From NCBI GenBank assembly GCA_946040795.1, contig CAMGCK010000018.1, positions 1-33,265 of the forward strand: 33,265 nucleotides of DNA. The letters run 5' to 3'. Below are positions 7,311 through 15,900 of the stretch, piece by piece (within the stretch, counting starts at the first letter, position 1; each line of letters begins with the position of its first letter). The notes under the pieces are model-generated. The model ran no database searches, was not told the DNA's origin, and was given only the letters and a program-made list of their open reading frames with translations. The DNA is from an uncultured Lachnospiraceae bacterium (GTDB lineage Bacteria > Bacillota > Clostridia > Lachnospirales > Lachnospiraceae). Position numbers and translations under genes: made by a program.

Positions 7311-7814
7311 TCATTTGATAAAAATCACACCACGGATCTGCCCTTTGATCACCGGTCCATAGGATCTGGAGTCAACGGAGACACCGCGGTTATCTCCCAC
7401 GGTAAAATACTGGCCATCGGTCAGCGTCAGCGGATACTTGACCAGACTGGGGACCGCATTGGTCTTACCGTTAATGTAATCGCCGGTCTCCTCTTTACCA
7501 TTCACAAACAGTTTACCGTCGTGAATGTCGATGACATCACCCGGCCGGCCGATTATACGCTTTACATACTTTTCACCGGAGGCCATGCGGATGTACACGA
7601 TATCACCGTAGTCATAATACTGCTTCAGCCGATTGAAAACCACCGTCTGACCGTCCCGAAGTGTCGTGTCCATGGAATGTCCACTGACAGTCGACACACC
7701 GATGATCAGCCGGAACACAGCAATCATAAAAACCAAAATCGCAACAAACACCAGGGCCAGGCGGAACCATAACAGTTTATGTCCGTCGTATTTTCTTAAC
7801 ACTCTTTTCTTCAT
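7311..7814 (-). CDS. lepB: Signal peptidase I
   Basis: A 167-residue membrane serine peptidase that cleaves signal peptides from exported proteins. One N-terminal transmembrane helix (about 14-36) is followed by box B, SGHSMDTTL, with catalytic Ser47, then box D, KRIIGRPGD, with general base Lys85, and the C-terminal box GDNRGVSVDSR. The length fits the short Gram-positive type. I place the start at the ATG at 7814, since AGGAG is five bases upstream. ATGs at 7817 and 7829 are also in frame. It lies downstream of the surface-protein genes on the same strand, so it may be a dedicated peptidase for those proteins. No sortase is encoded nearby. Confidence 0.92.
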   Translation of the reverse strand: MKKRVLRKYDGHKLLWFRLALVFVAILVFMIAVFRLIIGVSTVSGHSMDTTLRDGQTVVFNRLKQYYDYGDIVYIRMASGEKYVKRIIGRPGDVIDIHDGKLFVNGKEETGDYINGKTNAVPSLVKYPLTLTDGQYFTVGDNRGVSVDSRSYGPVIKGQIRGVIFIK

Positions 7815-7874
7815 CATTTCTCCTGACATTTCCAGAGAATTGTTTCATTTTTAGAACCCCGTTTTCCCTCAGCG

Positions 7875-7922
7875 TACAGTAAATCCGCATTTCTGTTTCA
7901 TTCGACATGCGGATTTACTGTA
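7875..7922. repeat. Perfect 16-base inverted repeat
   Basis: TACAGTAAATCCGCAT (7875-7890) and its exact complement at 7907-7922 flank a 16-base loop. It lies between the unknown gene at 7991-8446 and the signal peptidase gene. There is no T run on either side, so it may be an RNA processing or stability element, or a weak terminator separating the two genes. Confidence 0.65.
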
Positions 7923-7990
7923 TTTCCGCCGCCTGCGCCCTTTACCGGGGTGTGCGTTACCGATACCGAATGCTATGGTAACTTTTCAAA

Positions 7991-8446
7991 TTACCACTTC
8001 CAGAGATTTCCGGGCTCGCTCTCCAGCTCCTGATTGGAAACAAAGAACAGCTGGCCGGTTCTCGGCGCTACGCGTACATAAGGAACCTCACAGATCTTAT
8101 GAGAAGTACCGTGATACTGCCATACATATTCCGCGTCTGCTCCGGCAAGTTCTTTCCAGTCCGGCGTTGCAAAGTATTCGTTATTGGTCGGATTGAACCA
8201 ATAGACCAAAGTACCGCTTTCCGCCTTCGTGACGATCAGTCTCAGCTCCTTCATGCTCTGCCACTCAGGGTAACGGGCATCGACCGGCTGACCGGACGGA
8301 AGAATCAGATCTAACAGTTCACGACGGCTTTCACCCATTTCATGGATGGGATCGGAAGTATAAATGGCACTTCCGGTGACAGCAGCCAGGATCGCAAGCG
8401 CTTCGATCTGCGGCTCCTGAATGTGAATGTGGAAATCACGCAGCAT
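7991..8446 (-). CDS. Hypothetical protein in surface-protein module
   Basis: A 151-residue soluble protein that I do not recognise. It has no signal peptide or membrane helix. It contains mixed alpha/beta-like sequence such as LRLIVTKAESGTLVYWFNP and VRVAPRTGQLFFVSNQE. The first in-frame ATG is 8446, with only a weak GGA site. The frame stays open upstream and reads CICRQNDPDAV before the ATG, which looks coding, so the true start may lie earlier at a non-standard codon, or a base may have been lost. It follows the FGFCWW membrane protein gene by 35 bases and is probably cotranscribed with it. Function unknown. Confidence 0.6.
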   Translation of the reverse strand: MLRDFHIHIQEPQIEALAILAAVTGSAIYTSDPIHEMGESRRELLDLILPSGQPVDARYPEWQSMKELRLIVTKAESGTLVYWFNPTNNEYFATPDWKELAGADAEYVWQYHGTSHKICEVPYVRVAPRTGQLFFVSNQELESEPGNLWKW

Positions 8447-8481
8447 GACGGCATCCGGGTCATTCTGCCTGCATATGCAGT

Positions 8482-8667
8482 TTATTCCTGTTCTTCGGAA
8501 GCATTCTCCGCACAGAGTGCTGAGATCGCCGCTTCCAGTTCTTCCACCTGCTTTTTCTGCTGTCTTGTTTTAATGATGAATACCACGATCACTCCAATAA
8601 GTACAAGGAGTGCAACCAGGTCCCACCAACAAAATCCGAATGTGGTATGAGCTGCTAAATATGCCAT
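8482..8667 (-). CDS. Small one-helix membrane protein, FGFCWWD family (module 1)
   Basis: A 61-residue protein with a short N-terminus, the motif FGFCWWDLVALL, one transmembrane helix (about 16-33) and a charged helical tail (TRQQKKQVEELEAAIS) likely in the cytoplasm. The ATG at 8667 has AAGGAGG upstream. It is clearly paralogous to the protein at 12505-12723: twelve residues of the motif are identical, and the gene occupies the same third place in its module. I know no described function. Position and the shared heptad-like tail suggest a partner for the anchor of the large surface protein. Confidence 0.75.
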   Translation of the reverse strand: MAYLAAHTTFGFCWWDLVALLVLIGVIVVFIIKTRQQKKQVEELEAAISALCAENASEEQE

Positions 8668-8676
8668 AGGACCTCC

Positions 8677-8844
8677 TTATTTGTCTTCCTTACCGTAGCT
8701 TTCTTCAAAATCTTTGTCGCGTTTGTTCTGCTTGTACTGATGTAAGAGACCGGTGATCAGCATGACCAGTCCGGCAGCCAGCATCAGAAGAGTATAGAAA
8801 TGCATGCCGAGAGTGCCGTGTACCCAGTTGAATAATGCTTCCAT
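8677..8844 (-). CDS. Small one-helix membrane protein, MEAL-NW-H family (module 1)
   Basis: A 55-residue protein translated from the ATG at 8842-8844, which overlaps the stop codon of the large surface-protein gene (TAATG). It begins MEALFNWVHGTLGMHFYTL, has one transmembrane helix (about 16-34) and ends in a charged tail with KQNKRDKDFEE. Its paralogue at 12756-12971 shares MEAL-x-NW-x-H-x-TLGM-x-FYTL and the KRD-x-DF tail, and overlaps its own large gene in the same way. Translational coupling implies production in step with the large protein. Function unknown. Confidence 0.75.
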   Translation of the reverse strand: MEALFNWVHGTLGMHFYTLLMLAAGLVMLITGLLHQYKQNKRDKDFEESYGKEDK

Positions 8845-11831
8845 TACTTCTTTCCTCCTTTGCTGGACTTCTTTTCTGCTTCTGAAAGAGTCTTTTTCAG
8901 TTCAAGGATCTTTTCCTGATTCTTTCTTCTGCTGTCTGCATAGAAGAACAGCGTCATCATGGCTATGAACGCGAACAGGAAATGCAGGATGCAATCCTTA
9001 TGACCAAGGTCCAGAAGACCTGCCGGTGTTTCCTCTTCTTCAAGTTCTGTCATGTCGTAGGAACCGTCTTCCTGCTTGACAAATGTACCGACGGTCAGAT
9101 CATCGCCCTTGTCCTCTTCAGCCTGATTAACAGCTTCAGACTCCGGAATGTCATTCTCTTCCACAGCTTCTGTTCCATCAGCTGCGTCCGCTTCATCTCC
9201 GGCTTCAGCCTCGTTCTCAGGAGCTTCCGTAGCTTCAGCTGCGGTGGTCTCATCTGCCTTCGTGGTTTCCTGAGACATTGTGGTCTCATCCGCCTTCGTG
9301 GTTTCCTGAGACATTGTGGTCTCATCCGCCTTTGTGGTTTCCTGAGACGTTGTGGTCTCATCCGCCTTTGTGGTTTCCTGCTTTGTGGATTCCTCTTCTG
9401 CCGGCGGAGTTACCGGTTCATCCTTCGTATAAGAGATCGTGATCTCAACATCTTCAGCCGGCATGCTTCCATCGGGCTGACGAATAACATCATATTCCGG
9501 CTCATATCCCGGAACTGCCGGTACGGTAAAGTCGAAATCAGAACCGACTTCAAATGTTTCAGTATAATCATCTGCAATCGGATCACCGGTTTCTTCATCC
9601 ACAAAATGGATGGTGATGGTGTAAACCGCATTCTTCTTTGTCCATTCTGCGGAAACTTCCACATTGCTTCCTGCAATGATTCCGTCTTCCTTATCCCAGC
9701 TGCCAAGCGTATAGGAAGCGTTCACATTGCCGTTTTCCGCATGTGTATAAACAACCATGCCGGTCTTTTTTGTATCGATCGTATAAGCCTGACTCTTTTC
9801 AAGTCCGGTTGCAGAGGCCGGAAGCTCCGGAACAACGATTGCTCCATTCTCATCGTACAGAGTCTCATCCGGAAGACCGCTCCAGCTGTAAGTGACATTG
9901 TAAAGCTTATATTCCGGATCTGCCTTATAGGTCCAGGTACCCGTTACGGTTACATCGGCCTTACCCATGATCTGCTCGCCCTGCAGACTCCAGCCGCTGA
10001 ATACATACTGGCCCTTCAGGTTCCCGAACAGAGAGGTTTCATTGACGGTATAGTTTTCCGCATATTTGCTGTCGATCGTGTACGGCTGATTCTTGACATA
10101 AGAGCCGCCCTCCGGGAGAGTCTCTCCCATCGGAACATCACCGTCCCAAACATAAGTAACCGTATGACGGTTCACGCGCTTGGGAGTAAAGTCCCATGTA
10201 CCGGTGATGGTCTCATCCTTCCGGATCTTACCTACTGCGGACCAGCCGGAGAAGACATAGGTACCGTTTACATTGCCGTACGCATCATAGGTGTCAATGG
10301 TCATGCCGGCCGTATAAGTCGTATCCAGAACCACTTCTTCATTATTGACATATTCCTTTGTATCCACAGGAAGAGCAGTTCCTTCCGGAGTGCTGTTCCA
10401 GGAATAAGTTACATGCCAGGTCGGAACCTCGATTTCAGTTACCGTCCAGGTACCGGTTACAGGAACATCCTCCTTGTCCATGTGCGCATTGGAAGGATCC
10501 GTCCATCCGCTGAAACGCACTTCATTGTTATTGTTGCCATACTCGTCCTTCGTGTAAAAAACAGTCTGAGAGGTATAGGTGGTATCGACTGTGTAGGTTT
10601 CACCGCGCTTCAAGCCGGTAATGGCTTCCGGAAGTTCCGGAACAACAACATTACCCTCTGCGTCATAAAGCATCTCCTGCGGAAGACCGGTCCAGGAATA
10701 CTCCACACTGTGTTCTCTGCTGACCCACTTTGCATATACATGAACATCTTTATCGGTCTGTTTGTCAAAGAACGCCTCCGTTACCGGCGTGGTGCAGGCT
10801 GCATCTTCAAACCATCCCATGAATTCCTTATCGGATTCAAAATGGCTTTCCATGTAAGCTTCATCATAAGCCGCCGTCTTATCCACCGGATAATAGATGT
10901 ATTTTCTGTTGATCCATTCCACCGTATCATTTTCCATATAAACAGTCTTTTCTGCATCATTCACATGATAGACCGTCTTCGGAGCATTCGGAAGCACCTT
11001 GTGGAATACGACATGCAGCGTTCCGTTTTCCTGATACCAGAAGGTGCCGGTACCGGTGGAATCCTCACCGAAAGTACCGTCGCCGACAGAGTTATACTCA
11101 CTGGTGTAGCCAATGAAATTACTGGTGGCATAGCCCGGGTCACGCGCGAAATTAGTGAAGGAATACGCGGCGTACTTAGTGCCCTTGAAGTCACCTTCCC
11201 AGTAGAAATAAGCCGTGGCCTTGGAGAAGGTATAACCTTCCAGGTCAATGGCAGCAAAGGTATCCGCCGTGATCGGTACATAATTTTCCGCAAAAGAGAT
11301 TTCTTCCGGGATGGAAGCAATCTGTTCCGGAGTCAGGGGAACATTTTTACCCTTTTCATCAATCAGATCAACAGTAAACTTAACACCGTTCTGTATGCCG
11401 ACACTGACACCGGAATCTGAATCTGCATAAAACTTGAAAACGATACCCTTGGTCTCATCGACTTCAGTTTTCTGTTCTTCATCTGCTTCCTGTCCCTGAG
11501 ACAGCGCATCTCCTGCCTTCGGATCTTCGGCTTTATTATCCTCTTCCCGGGCAGTATCGGAACCGCTTTCAACGGAACCGGTATTCTCATTATCATTTTT
11601 ATTCTTATCGTTCTTATGGCCCTTGCCGCTGTTGTTTTCCGGTGCCAGACCATTCTCATTCTTATTGGTATTCTTGCCAGTGGACGCAGTTTTGCTGATG
11701 AAAAAACCAACCACATTGGAGACCGTGCTGCCGGCACCCTTTTCCTTAGCTGCAGCTGTGGCCGGAAGCAGCGTAAACACCATGGCCGATGCCACGATCA
11801 GAGATAAGGCTTTTTTACCGAATTTCTTCAT
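8844..11831 (-). CDS. Large surface protein with SHIRT-like repeats, MucBP-like domain and Cys-containing C-terminal anchor (module 1)
   Basis: A 995-residue exported protein. Residues 1-28 are a signal peptide ending in TAAA. A low-complexity Asn/Lys/Glu linker (about 50-125) and a unique beta domain (about 130-330) come next. A Listeria-Bacteroides-type repeat (MGWFEDAACTTP, about 340-370) precedes four tandem repeats of about 85 residues (about 370-715) with VTYSW openings and FSGW/TGTW endings, matching the SHIRT fold of streptococcal surface stalks. A MucBP-like domain (about 730-800), a Thr/Glu-rich stalk with 12-residue repeats, and a transmembrane anchor follow. The anchor reads TPAGLLDLGHKDCILHF and continues in a 27-residue charged tail. 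LPXTG is absent. It is probably an adhesin held by its own helix rather than by sortase. Its stop overlaps the next gene. Confidence 0.85.
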   Translation of the reverse strand: MKKFGKKALSLIVASAMVFTLLPATAAAKEKGAGSTVSNVVGFFISKTASTGKNTNKNENGLAPENNSGKGHKNDKNKNDNENTGSVESGSDTAREEDNKAEDPKAGDALSQGQEADEEQKTEVDETKGIVFKFYADSDSGVSVGIQNGVKFTVDLIDEKGKNVPLTPEQIASIPEEISFAENYVPITADTFAAIDLEGYTFSKATAYFYWEGDFKGTKYAAYSFTNFARDPGYATSNFIGYTSEYNSVGDGTFGEDSTGTGTFWYQENGTLHVVFHKVLPNAPKTVYHVNDAEKTVYMENDTVEWINRKYIYYPVDKTAAYDEAYMESHFESDKEFMGWFEDAACTTPVTEAFFDKQTDKDVHVYAKWVSREHSVEYSWTGLPQEMLYDAEGNVVVPELPEAITGLKRGETYTVDTTYTSQTVFYTKDEYGNNNNEVRFSGWTDPSNAHMDKEDVPVTGTWTVTEIEVPTWHVTYSWNSTPEGTALPVDTKEYVNNEEVVLDTTYTAGMTIDTYDAYGNVNGTYVFSGWSAVGKIRKDETITGTWDFTPKRVNRHTVTYVWDGDVPMGETLPEGGSYVKNQPYTIDSKYAENYTVNETSLFGNLKGQYVFSGWSLQGEQIMGKADVTVTGTWTYKADPEYKLYNVTYSWSGLPDETLYDENGAIVVPELPASATGLEKSQAYTIDTKKTGMVVYTHAENGNVNASYTLGSWDKEDGIIAGSNVEVSAEWTKKNAVYTITIHFVDEETGDPIADDYTETFEVGSDFDFTVPAVPGYEPEYDVIRQPDGSMPAEDVEITISYTKDEPVTPPAEEESTKQETTKADETTTSQETTKADETTMSQETTKADETTMSQETTKADETTAAEATEAPENEAEAGDEADAADGTEAVEENDIPESEAVNQAEEDKGDDLTVGTFVKQEDGSYDMTELEEEETPAGLLDLGHKDCILHFLFAFIAMMTLFFYADSRRKNQEKILELKKTLSEAEKKSSKGGKK
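9244..9381. repeat. 36-base tandem repeats in stalk
   Basis: Three full copies (9244, 9280, 9316) and one partial copy (9352) of a 36-base unit encode ETTKADETTMSQ-type repeats just before the anchor of the 995-residue protein. Copies differ by only a few bases, so the count is likely variable between strains. Confidence 0.9.
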
Positions 11832-11852
11832 GTCTTCTTCCGTCCTTTCCGT

Positions 11853-12269
11853 TTATTCTGTGACGACTGCACGCCATACATACATATAATTGGTCTCATC
11901 CAGCGTAAATGTATACGTCAGCGCATTCAGGCCTTCAATGCTTTCCCAGTTCGCGCCATCCCCGGAATACTGCCAGGTCACGGTGTACTCCGCATTTTCA
12001 TAGCCGTACAGGTTCGCATATAAAGTGACCTGCATGCCGAGTTCAATATTCTCCACACCATCAAGACTGGTCGTTACCACAACCGATTTTTCCGGTTTGG
12101 CCTCTTCCACCTGAACCTCACTGATGGATGTGATGGTATCCTGTGTTATAAAGGTCACGCCAGAATCTTCCGTAGCCTTCAGAATATTTCCTGTCATCTT
12201 TACGGATACGATGATTGCCAGAGCAAGTGCCAGTGTTACAGCAAATGTGACCTCAATCTTCCTTTTCAT
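11853..12269 (-). CDS. Small secreted protein with one Ig-like domain
   Basis: A 138-residue protein. An N-terminal hydrophobic segment (MKRKIEVTFAVTLALALA, residues about 7-24) serves as signal or anchor. A Val/Glu-rich linker leads to one bacterial Ig-like domain (about 72-138) with VTWQYSGDGANWESIEG and a final YVWRAVVTE, the pattern of Clostridia surface Ig repeats. The ATG at 12269 follows GAGG. It is the first gene of the module 1 transcript, 21 bases before the large surface protein. Its single domain and membrane-proximal hydrophobic N-terminus suggest a subunit or ligand-binding accessory on the surface. The role is inferred from position only. Confidence 0.75.
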   Translation of the reverse strand: MKRKIEVTFAVTLALALAIIVSVKMTGNILKATEDSGVTFITQDTITSISEVQVEEAKPEKSVVVTTSLDGVENIELGMQVTLYANLYGYENAEYTVTWQYSGDGANWESIEGLNALTYTFTLDETNYMYVWRAVVTE

Positions 12270-12372
12270 TTCAGTACCTCGCTTTTATCATTGTGTCCGG
12301 TTTTCACCGGCAATATTCACATGTTTCTTATACTAATAAAGACGGAAGGAAAGAGGGGAAAGGTTCAAAAAA

Positions 12373-12443
12373 GCAAGGATTTATGCGGAATATCAAGCAT
12401 TTTCAAGGCAGGGATTTATGCGGGAAATCACACGTTTTAAGGC
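12373..12443. repeat. Tandem direct repeat upstream of module 1
   Basis: Two copies of about 35 bases sharing GGATTTATGCGG and ending AAGGC (12373-12407 and 12408-12443) lie between the module 2 terminator and the first module 1 gene. Their placement is right for a regulator binding site upstream of the module 1 promoter, though no strong -35/-10 pair could be picked out. Confidence 0.6.
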
Positions 12444-12478
12444 AAAAAAGAACGACCGCCGGAATCCTCCGACGGCCG
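12444..12478 (-). terminator. Terminator of module 2 operon
   Basis: On the minus strand an 11-pair stem (12453-12463 with 12468-12478, GC-rich with two wobble pairs) closes a four-base loop and is followed by TTCTTTTTT. It ends the transcript of the 2903-residue protein and its two small partners and separates it from module 1. Confidence 0.85.
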
Positions 12479-12504
12479 CTCCCTCTCTCTTTTTGCTGCT
12501 CTTA

Positions 12505-12723
12505 TCAGATCTTAGTTTCAGTGGTCTTTAACCCTTCTGCCGCCTTCTGTCTCTGAGCTTCCTCCTCTGCAACCTCAGAAAGTACTTTCTGAAGTTTATC
12601 GAGTTCTTTCTTCTGCTTGCGAACCTTGAAGATCATGACCAGGATCACTCCGATCAGGATCAGCAGGGCCACAAGGTCCCACCAGCAAAAGCCAAAAGCT
12701 GTATGATCAAATAAAAACTTCAT
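12505..12723 (-). CDS. Small one-helix membrane protein, FGFCWWD family (module 2)
   Basis: A 72-residue protein. I chose the ATG at 12723 (MKFLFDHTAFGFCWW) because GGAGG lies nine bases ahead; an upstream start at 12759 would add 12 polar residues not seen in the paralogue. The FGFCWWDLVALL motif (about 10-21) leads into a transmembrane helix to about residue 33 and a long charged tail. KQKKELDKLQKVLSEV in that tail resembles the tail of the 995-residue surface protein (ILELKKTLSEAEKK). Third gene of module 2; its stop lies just before the terminator. Function unknown. Confidence 0.78.
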   Translation of the reverse strand: MKFLFDHTAFGFCWWDLVALLILIGVILVMIFKVRKQKKELDKLQKVLSEVAEEEAQRQKAAEGLKTTETKI

Positions 12724-12755
12724 TTCTTTGCTCCTCCTTCGTCCTTTGCTGTCTG

Positions 12756-12971
12756 TCACTCAGCGGCTGCGGGTGCCGGAGCACCCTCGCCGTCTGCGTT
12801 CTGTCCTTCTTTTCTCTTCTTCATCTCATTCTGGAAGTCATCGTCACGCTTCTTCTGATTGTGCCAGTGAACCAGGCCGATGATGATCATTACAAGGCCG
12901 GTGATAAGCGCCGGTAAAGTGTAAAAGCACATTCCAAGTGTATTGTGGATCCAATTGTATAAAGCTTCCAT
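12756..12971 (-). CDS. Small one-helix membrane protein, MEAL-NW-H family (module 2)
   Basis: A 71-residue protein starting MEALYNWIHNTLGMCFYTL, with one transmembrane helix (about 14-35), a charged stretch HNQKKRDDDF and an Ala/Pro-rich end. Its ATG at 12971 overlaps the stop of the 2903-residue protein gene (TAATG), with AAGGAAGG inside the end of that gene as ribosome binding site. It is paralogous to the 55-residue protein at 8677-8844. It has a Cys at position 15 where the paralogue has His. The coupling to a giant surface-protein gene is conserved in both modules, which argues for a physical partnership. Function unknown. Confidence 0.78.
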   Translation of the reverse strand: MEALYNWIHNTLGMCFYTLPALITGLVMIIIGLVHWHNQKKRDDDFQNEMKKRKEGQNADGEGAPAPAAAE

Positions 12972-15900
12972 TACTTGCTACCTTCCTTTCCCTGCTTATC
13001 CAGATTCTCTACATCGATGCCTGCATCCGTCAGAACCAGCTTCACATCGTTGATGTCCTTCTGGTACTTCTTTCTCTTGTCCGTATATGCACAAAGCACG
13101 ATCATTGCGATGAGCATTAACAGGAAGTGCAGGATGCAGCACTTGTGGTCGAGGTCGATGCTGCCGGCCGGAGTCTTTTCAGGCTCGATTACGGTCAGGT
13201 CATAGCTGCCGTCATCGGTTTCCGTAATGACTGCTTCCGGAGCTTCCGTCGTTTCTTCAACGGTTTCCTCTTCCGTGGTTTCTTCTTCCGTCGTCTCTTC
13301 GATTTCTTCCGTGGTCTCCTCCTCGGTGGTCGGTTCAGTCGGAGTTACTTGCGGCGGAACCGGATCCGGATTCTTCGTATAAACGATGGTAAAGGTCAGA
13401 TCCTTGGCCGGCATGCCGGTTGCAGGACTGTTGACTGCACTGTAGTTCGGCGTGTAACCTGCGATCGACGGAGATACGATACGGAAGGTTTCACCTGCCA
13501 GATACTTGTGCGTGTAATCAGCGGCTGCGGTAGCACCGTCAGCGTACTGATAATGAATGGTCAGCGTGTAGTTCTTCTCAACAACTGCCGATACATCCGG
13601 AGTCGGCTGCGGATCCGGGTTCTCGCCGTCGTCCGGAGTCGGATCGCCGTCAGATGCTTCAGCAACTGCTGCGTTCTTAATGGTCATGTTGACATCATCT
13701 GCAAGAACCTTGTACGAAGCATTTACCAGAATTGTCTCACCCGGAGCCAGAGAAGCAATGGTAGCCTTGTTATCTCTTACAACATAATCTCTTGATGCTG
13801 CAATGACAACCTTGCCTGCTGCACCGGTCAGCTGATCGGTTACAACGACATTGTGTCTGGTAATGTTACCGGTGTTGGTAACCGTGATGGTGTACTGGAT
13901 GGTATCGCCCACCTTGTACTCACTCTTCTTATTGGAGATGACCTTCGTGATGGTGTAAGAGCCATCGATCGGATCGGTATCATCGGTGATTTCATAATCG
14001 GAACCGGTAACTTCGCCATTCGGATCGGTACCCTGTGCAGTTACATGGTTCACGATCGTACCGTTTACGATGTCTTCTTCGGTTACGATGTAGGTACGAG
14101 TGGTGGTCCACTGACCTGCTTCGTTTACCTGATCTGCCGGAGCAAGTTCTGCGATGGTTTCGTCAAGGCCTACTAACTCATCAACGACCTGAATGTCCTT
14201 CACAGTAACGTTACCCTTATTGGTAACAGTGATGGTGTAAGTGATCCTGTCGCCAAGACCTACAGTCGTGCCTTCTGCAACATCAGAAGTCTTTACGACT
14301 TCGATGGTGTTGTTGACATCATCGGTCGGGGTCACAATATCGTCATCATCAGACGGATCATTCTCCGGATCATCATCCGGATCATTGCCGTTTACGGTAA
14401 CGAAGTTGCGGATGCTGCCTGCAAGGATGTCAGCTTCCTTAACGGTGTACTGAACCTCGTATTCTTCAGTAGCCTTCGGAGCAAGTTCTGCGATGGTGAT
14501 TTCATCACCGGTCAGTTCGTCTTCTACAACTACATCGGTAAGGGTCAGGTTGCCGTTATTGGTAACCTTAATGGTGTAAACGATCACATCGCCAAGAGCA
14601 GCGGTGGTCTTTTCTGCATCTCCGCCGATGGACTTCACGGTCTTTTCTACAAATACAGACGGACTAGTCTTATCAGTCGGATCTTCCTTCTCGCCGTCAT
14701 CCGCAGTGGTCTCATCTTCCGGATCCGTACCGGTTGCGGTTGCAACGTTCAGGATCTCACCCTTCAGGATGTCAGCTTCGGTTACAGTGTACTCAACAAC
14801 GATCGGCTCAGAAGTTGCGCCCGGTGCCAGAGAAGCAATGATCCATGCATTCTCGCCGACATTGCCGGTCATTTCATCTTCAACCATGATGTTGTTGACA
14901 GTTACATTACCGTCATTCTTAACGGTGATGGTGTAGGTGATGGTTTCGCCAAGGCTTGCCACCTTATCCTCACCGGAGATCACAGAGGTCTTGGTAACAA
15001 TGATGGTGTTGTCCTTGTCATCTGTCTTATCCGTAACATCATCGCCACCCTGAGTAGTTTCATTTTCCGGATCGCTGCCCGTTGCCAAAGCAGTGTTCGT
15101 GATGGAGCCCTTCAGAATATCAGCTTCCGTTACAACATAAGCTGCGTTAAATGTCTCTTCTTCGCCCGGAGCAAGAGCATCGATGGTCCATGCGGACTCA
15201 CCGTTCCTGCCGACAAGCTCGTCTTCGATCTTGATATTGCTTACGGTTACATTACCTTCATTCTTGACGGTGATGGTGTAAGTGATGGTTTCACCAAGGC
15301 TTGCCACCTTATCCTCACCGGAGATCACAGAGGTCTTGGTAACGGTAATGGTGTTGTCCTTATCTTCAGTGGTAACATCAACGTCATCGCCGCCTTCCGG
15401 ATCATTGTCCGGATCATTGTCCGGATCGTCGCCGGTAACGGTTGCTGTGTTGGTGATCTTGCCAGCCAGAATGTCTGCCTCAGTTACAGTGTACTGAACT
15501 TCAACAGTCTCCGAATCTCCCGGAGCAAGAGATTCGATGACAAGTGCATTTTCGCCGACATTGCCGGTCAGCTCATCTTCAACTGCAAGGTTTGTAAGAG
15601 TCACATTACCCTTATTGGTAACAGTGATGGTGTAAACGATCTCATCGTCCAGATCAGCCTTCATGCCTTCAGCATAAGTCTTGCCGCCGATGGACTTTAC
15701 AGCCTTTTCAACTTCAATGGTAGTATCAACATCATCGGTCGCGTCTTTAACCGTGCCGTCCTTTTCAGTCGGCTTGTCAGACGGATCGGTACCCTTTGCG
15801 GTTGCAACGTTCTTAATGCTGCCTGCAAGGATGTCATCCTCTGTTACAACATAGGCTGCAGTTACTTTCTTTGATTCGCCCGGAGCCAGTGTGCCGACTG

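Noticed and set aside
8982-11420. Open frame of 812 codons on the plus strand opposite the 995-residue surface protein
   Set aside because: It is exactly antisense to a gene with signal peptide, domains and anchor, has odd Cys/Arg/Ile-rich content and no credible ribosome site. It arises from codon bias of the real gene.
13085-13185. Sortase (LPXTG) sorting signal in the giant adhesin
   Set aside because: The C-terminus has TPAG and a Cys-containing helix with a long tail; no LPXTG-like pentapeptide precedes it and no sortase gene is present.
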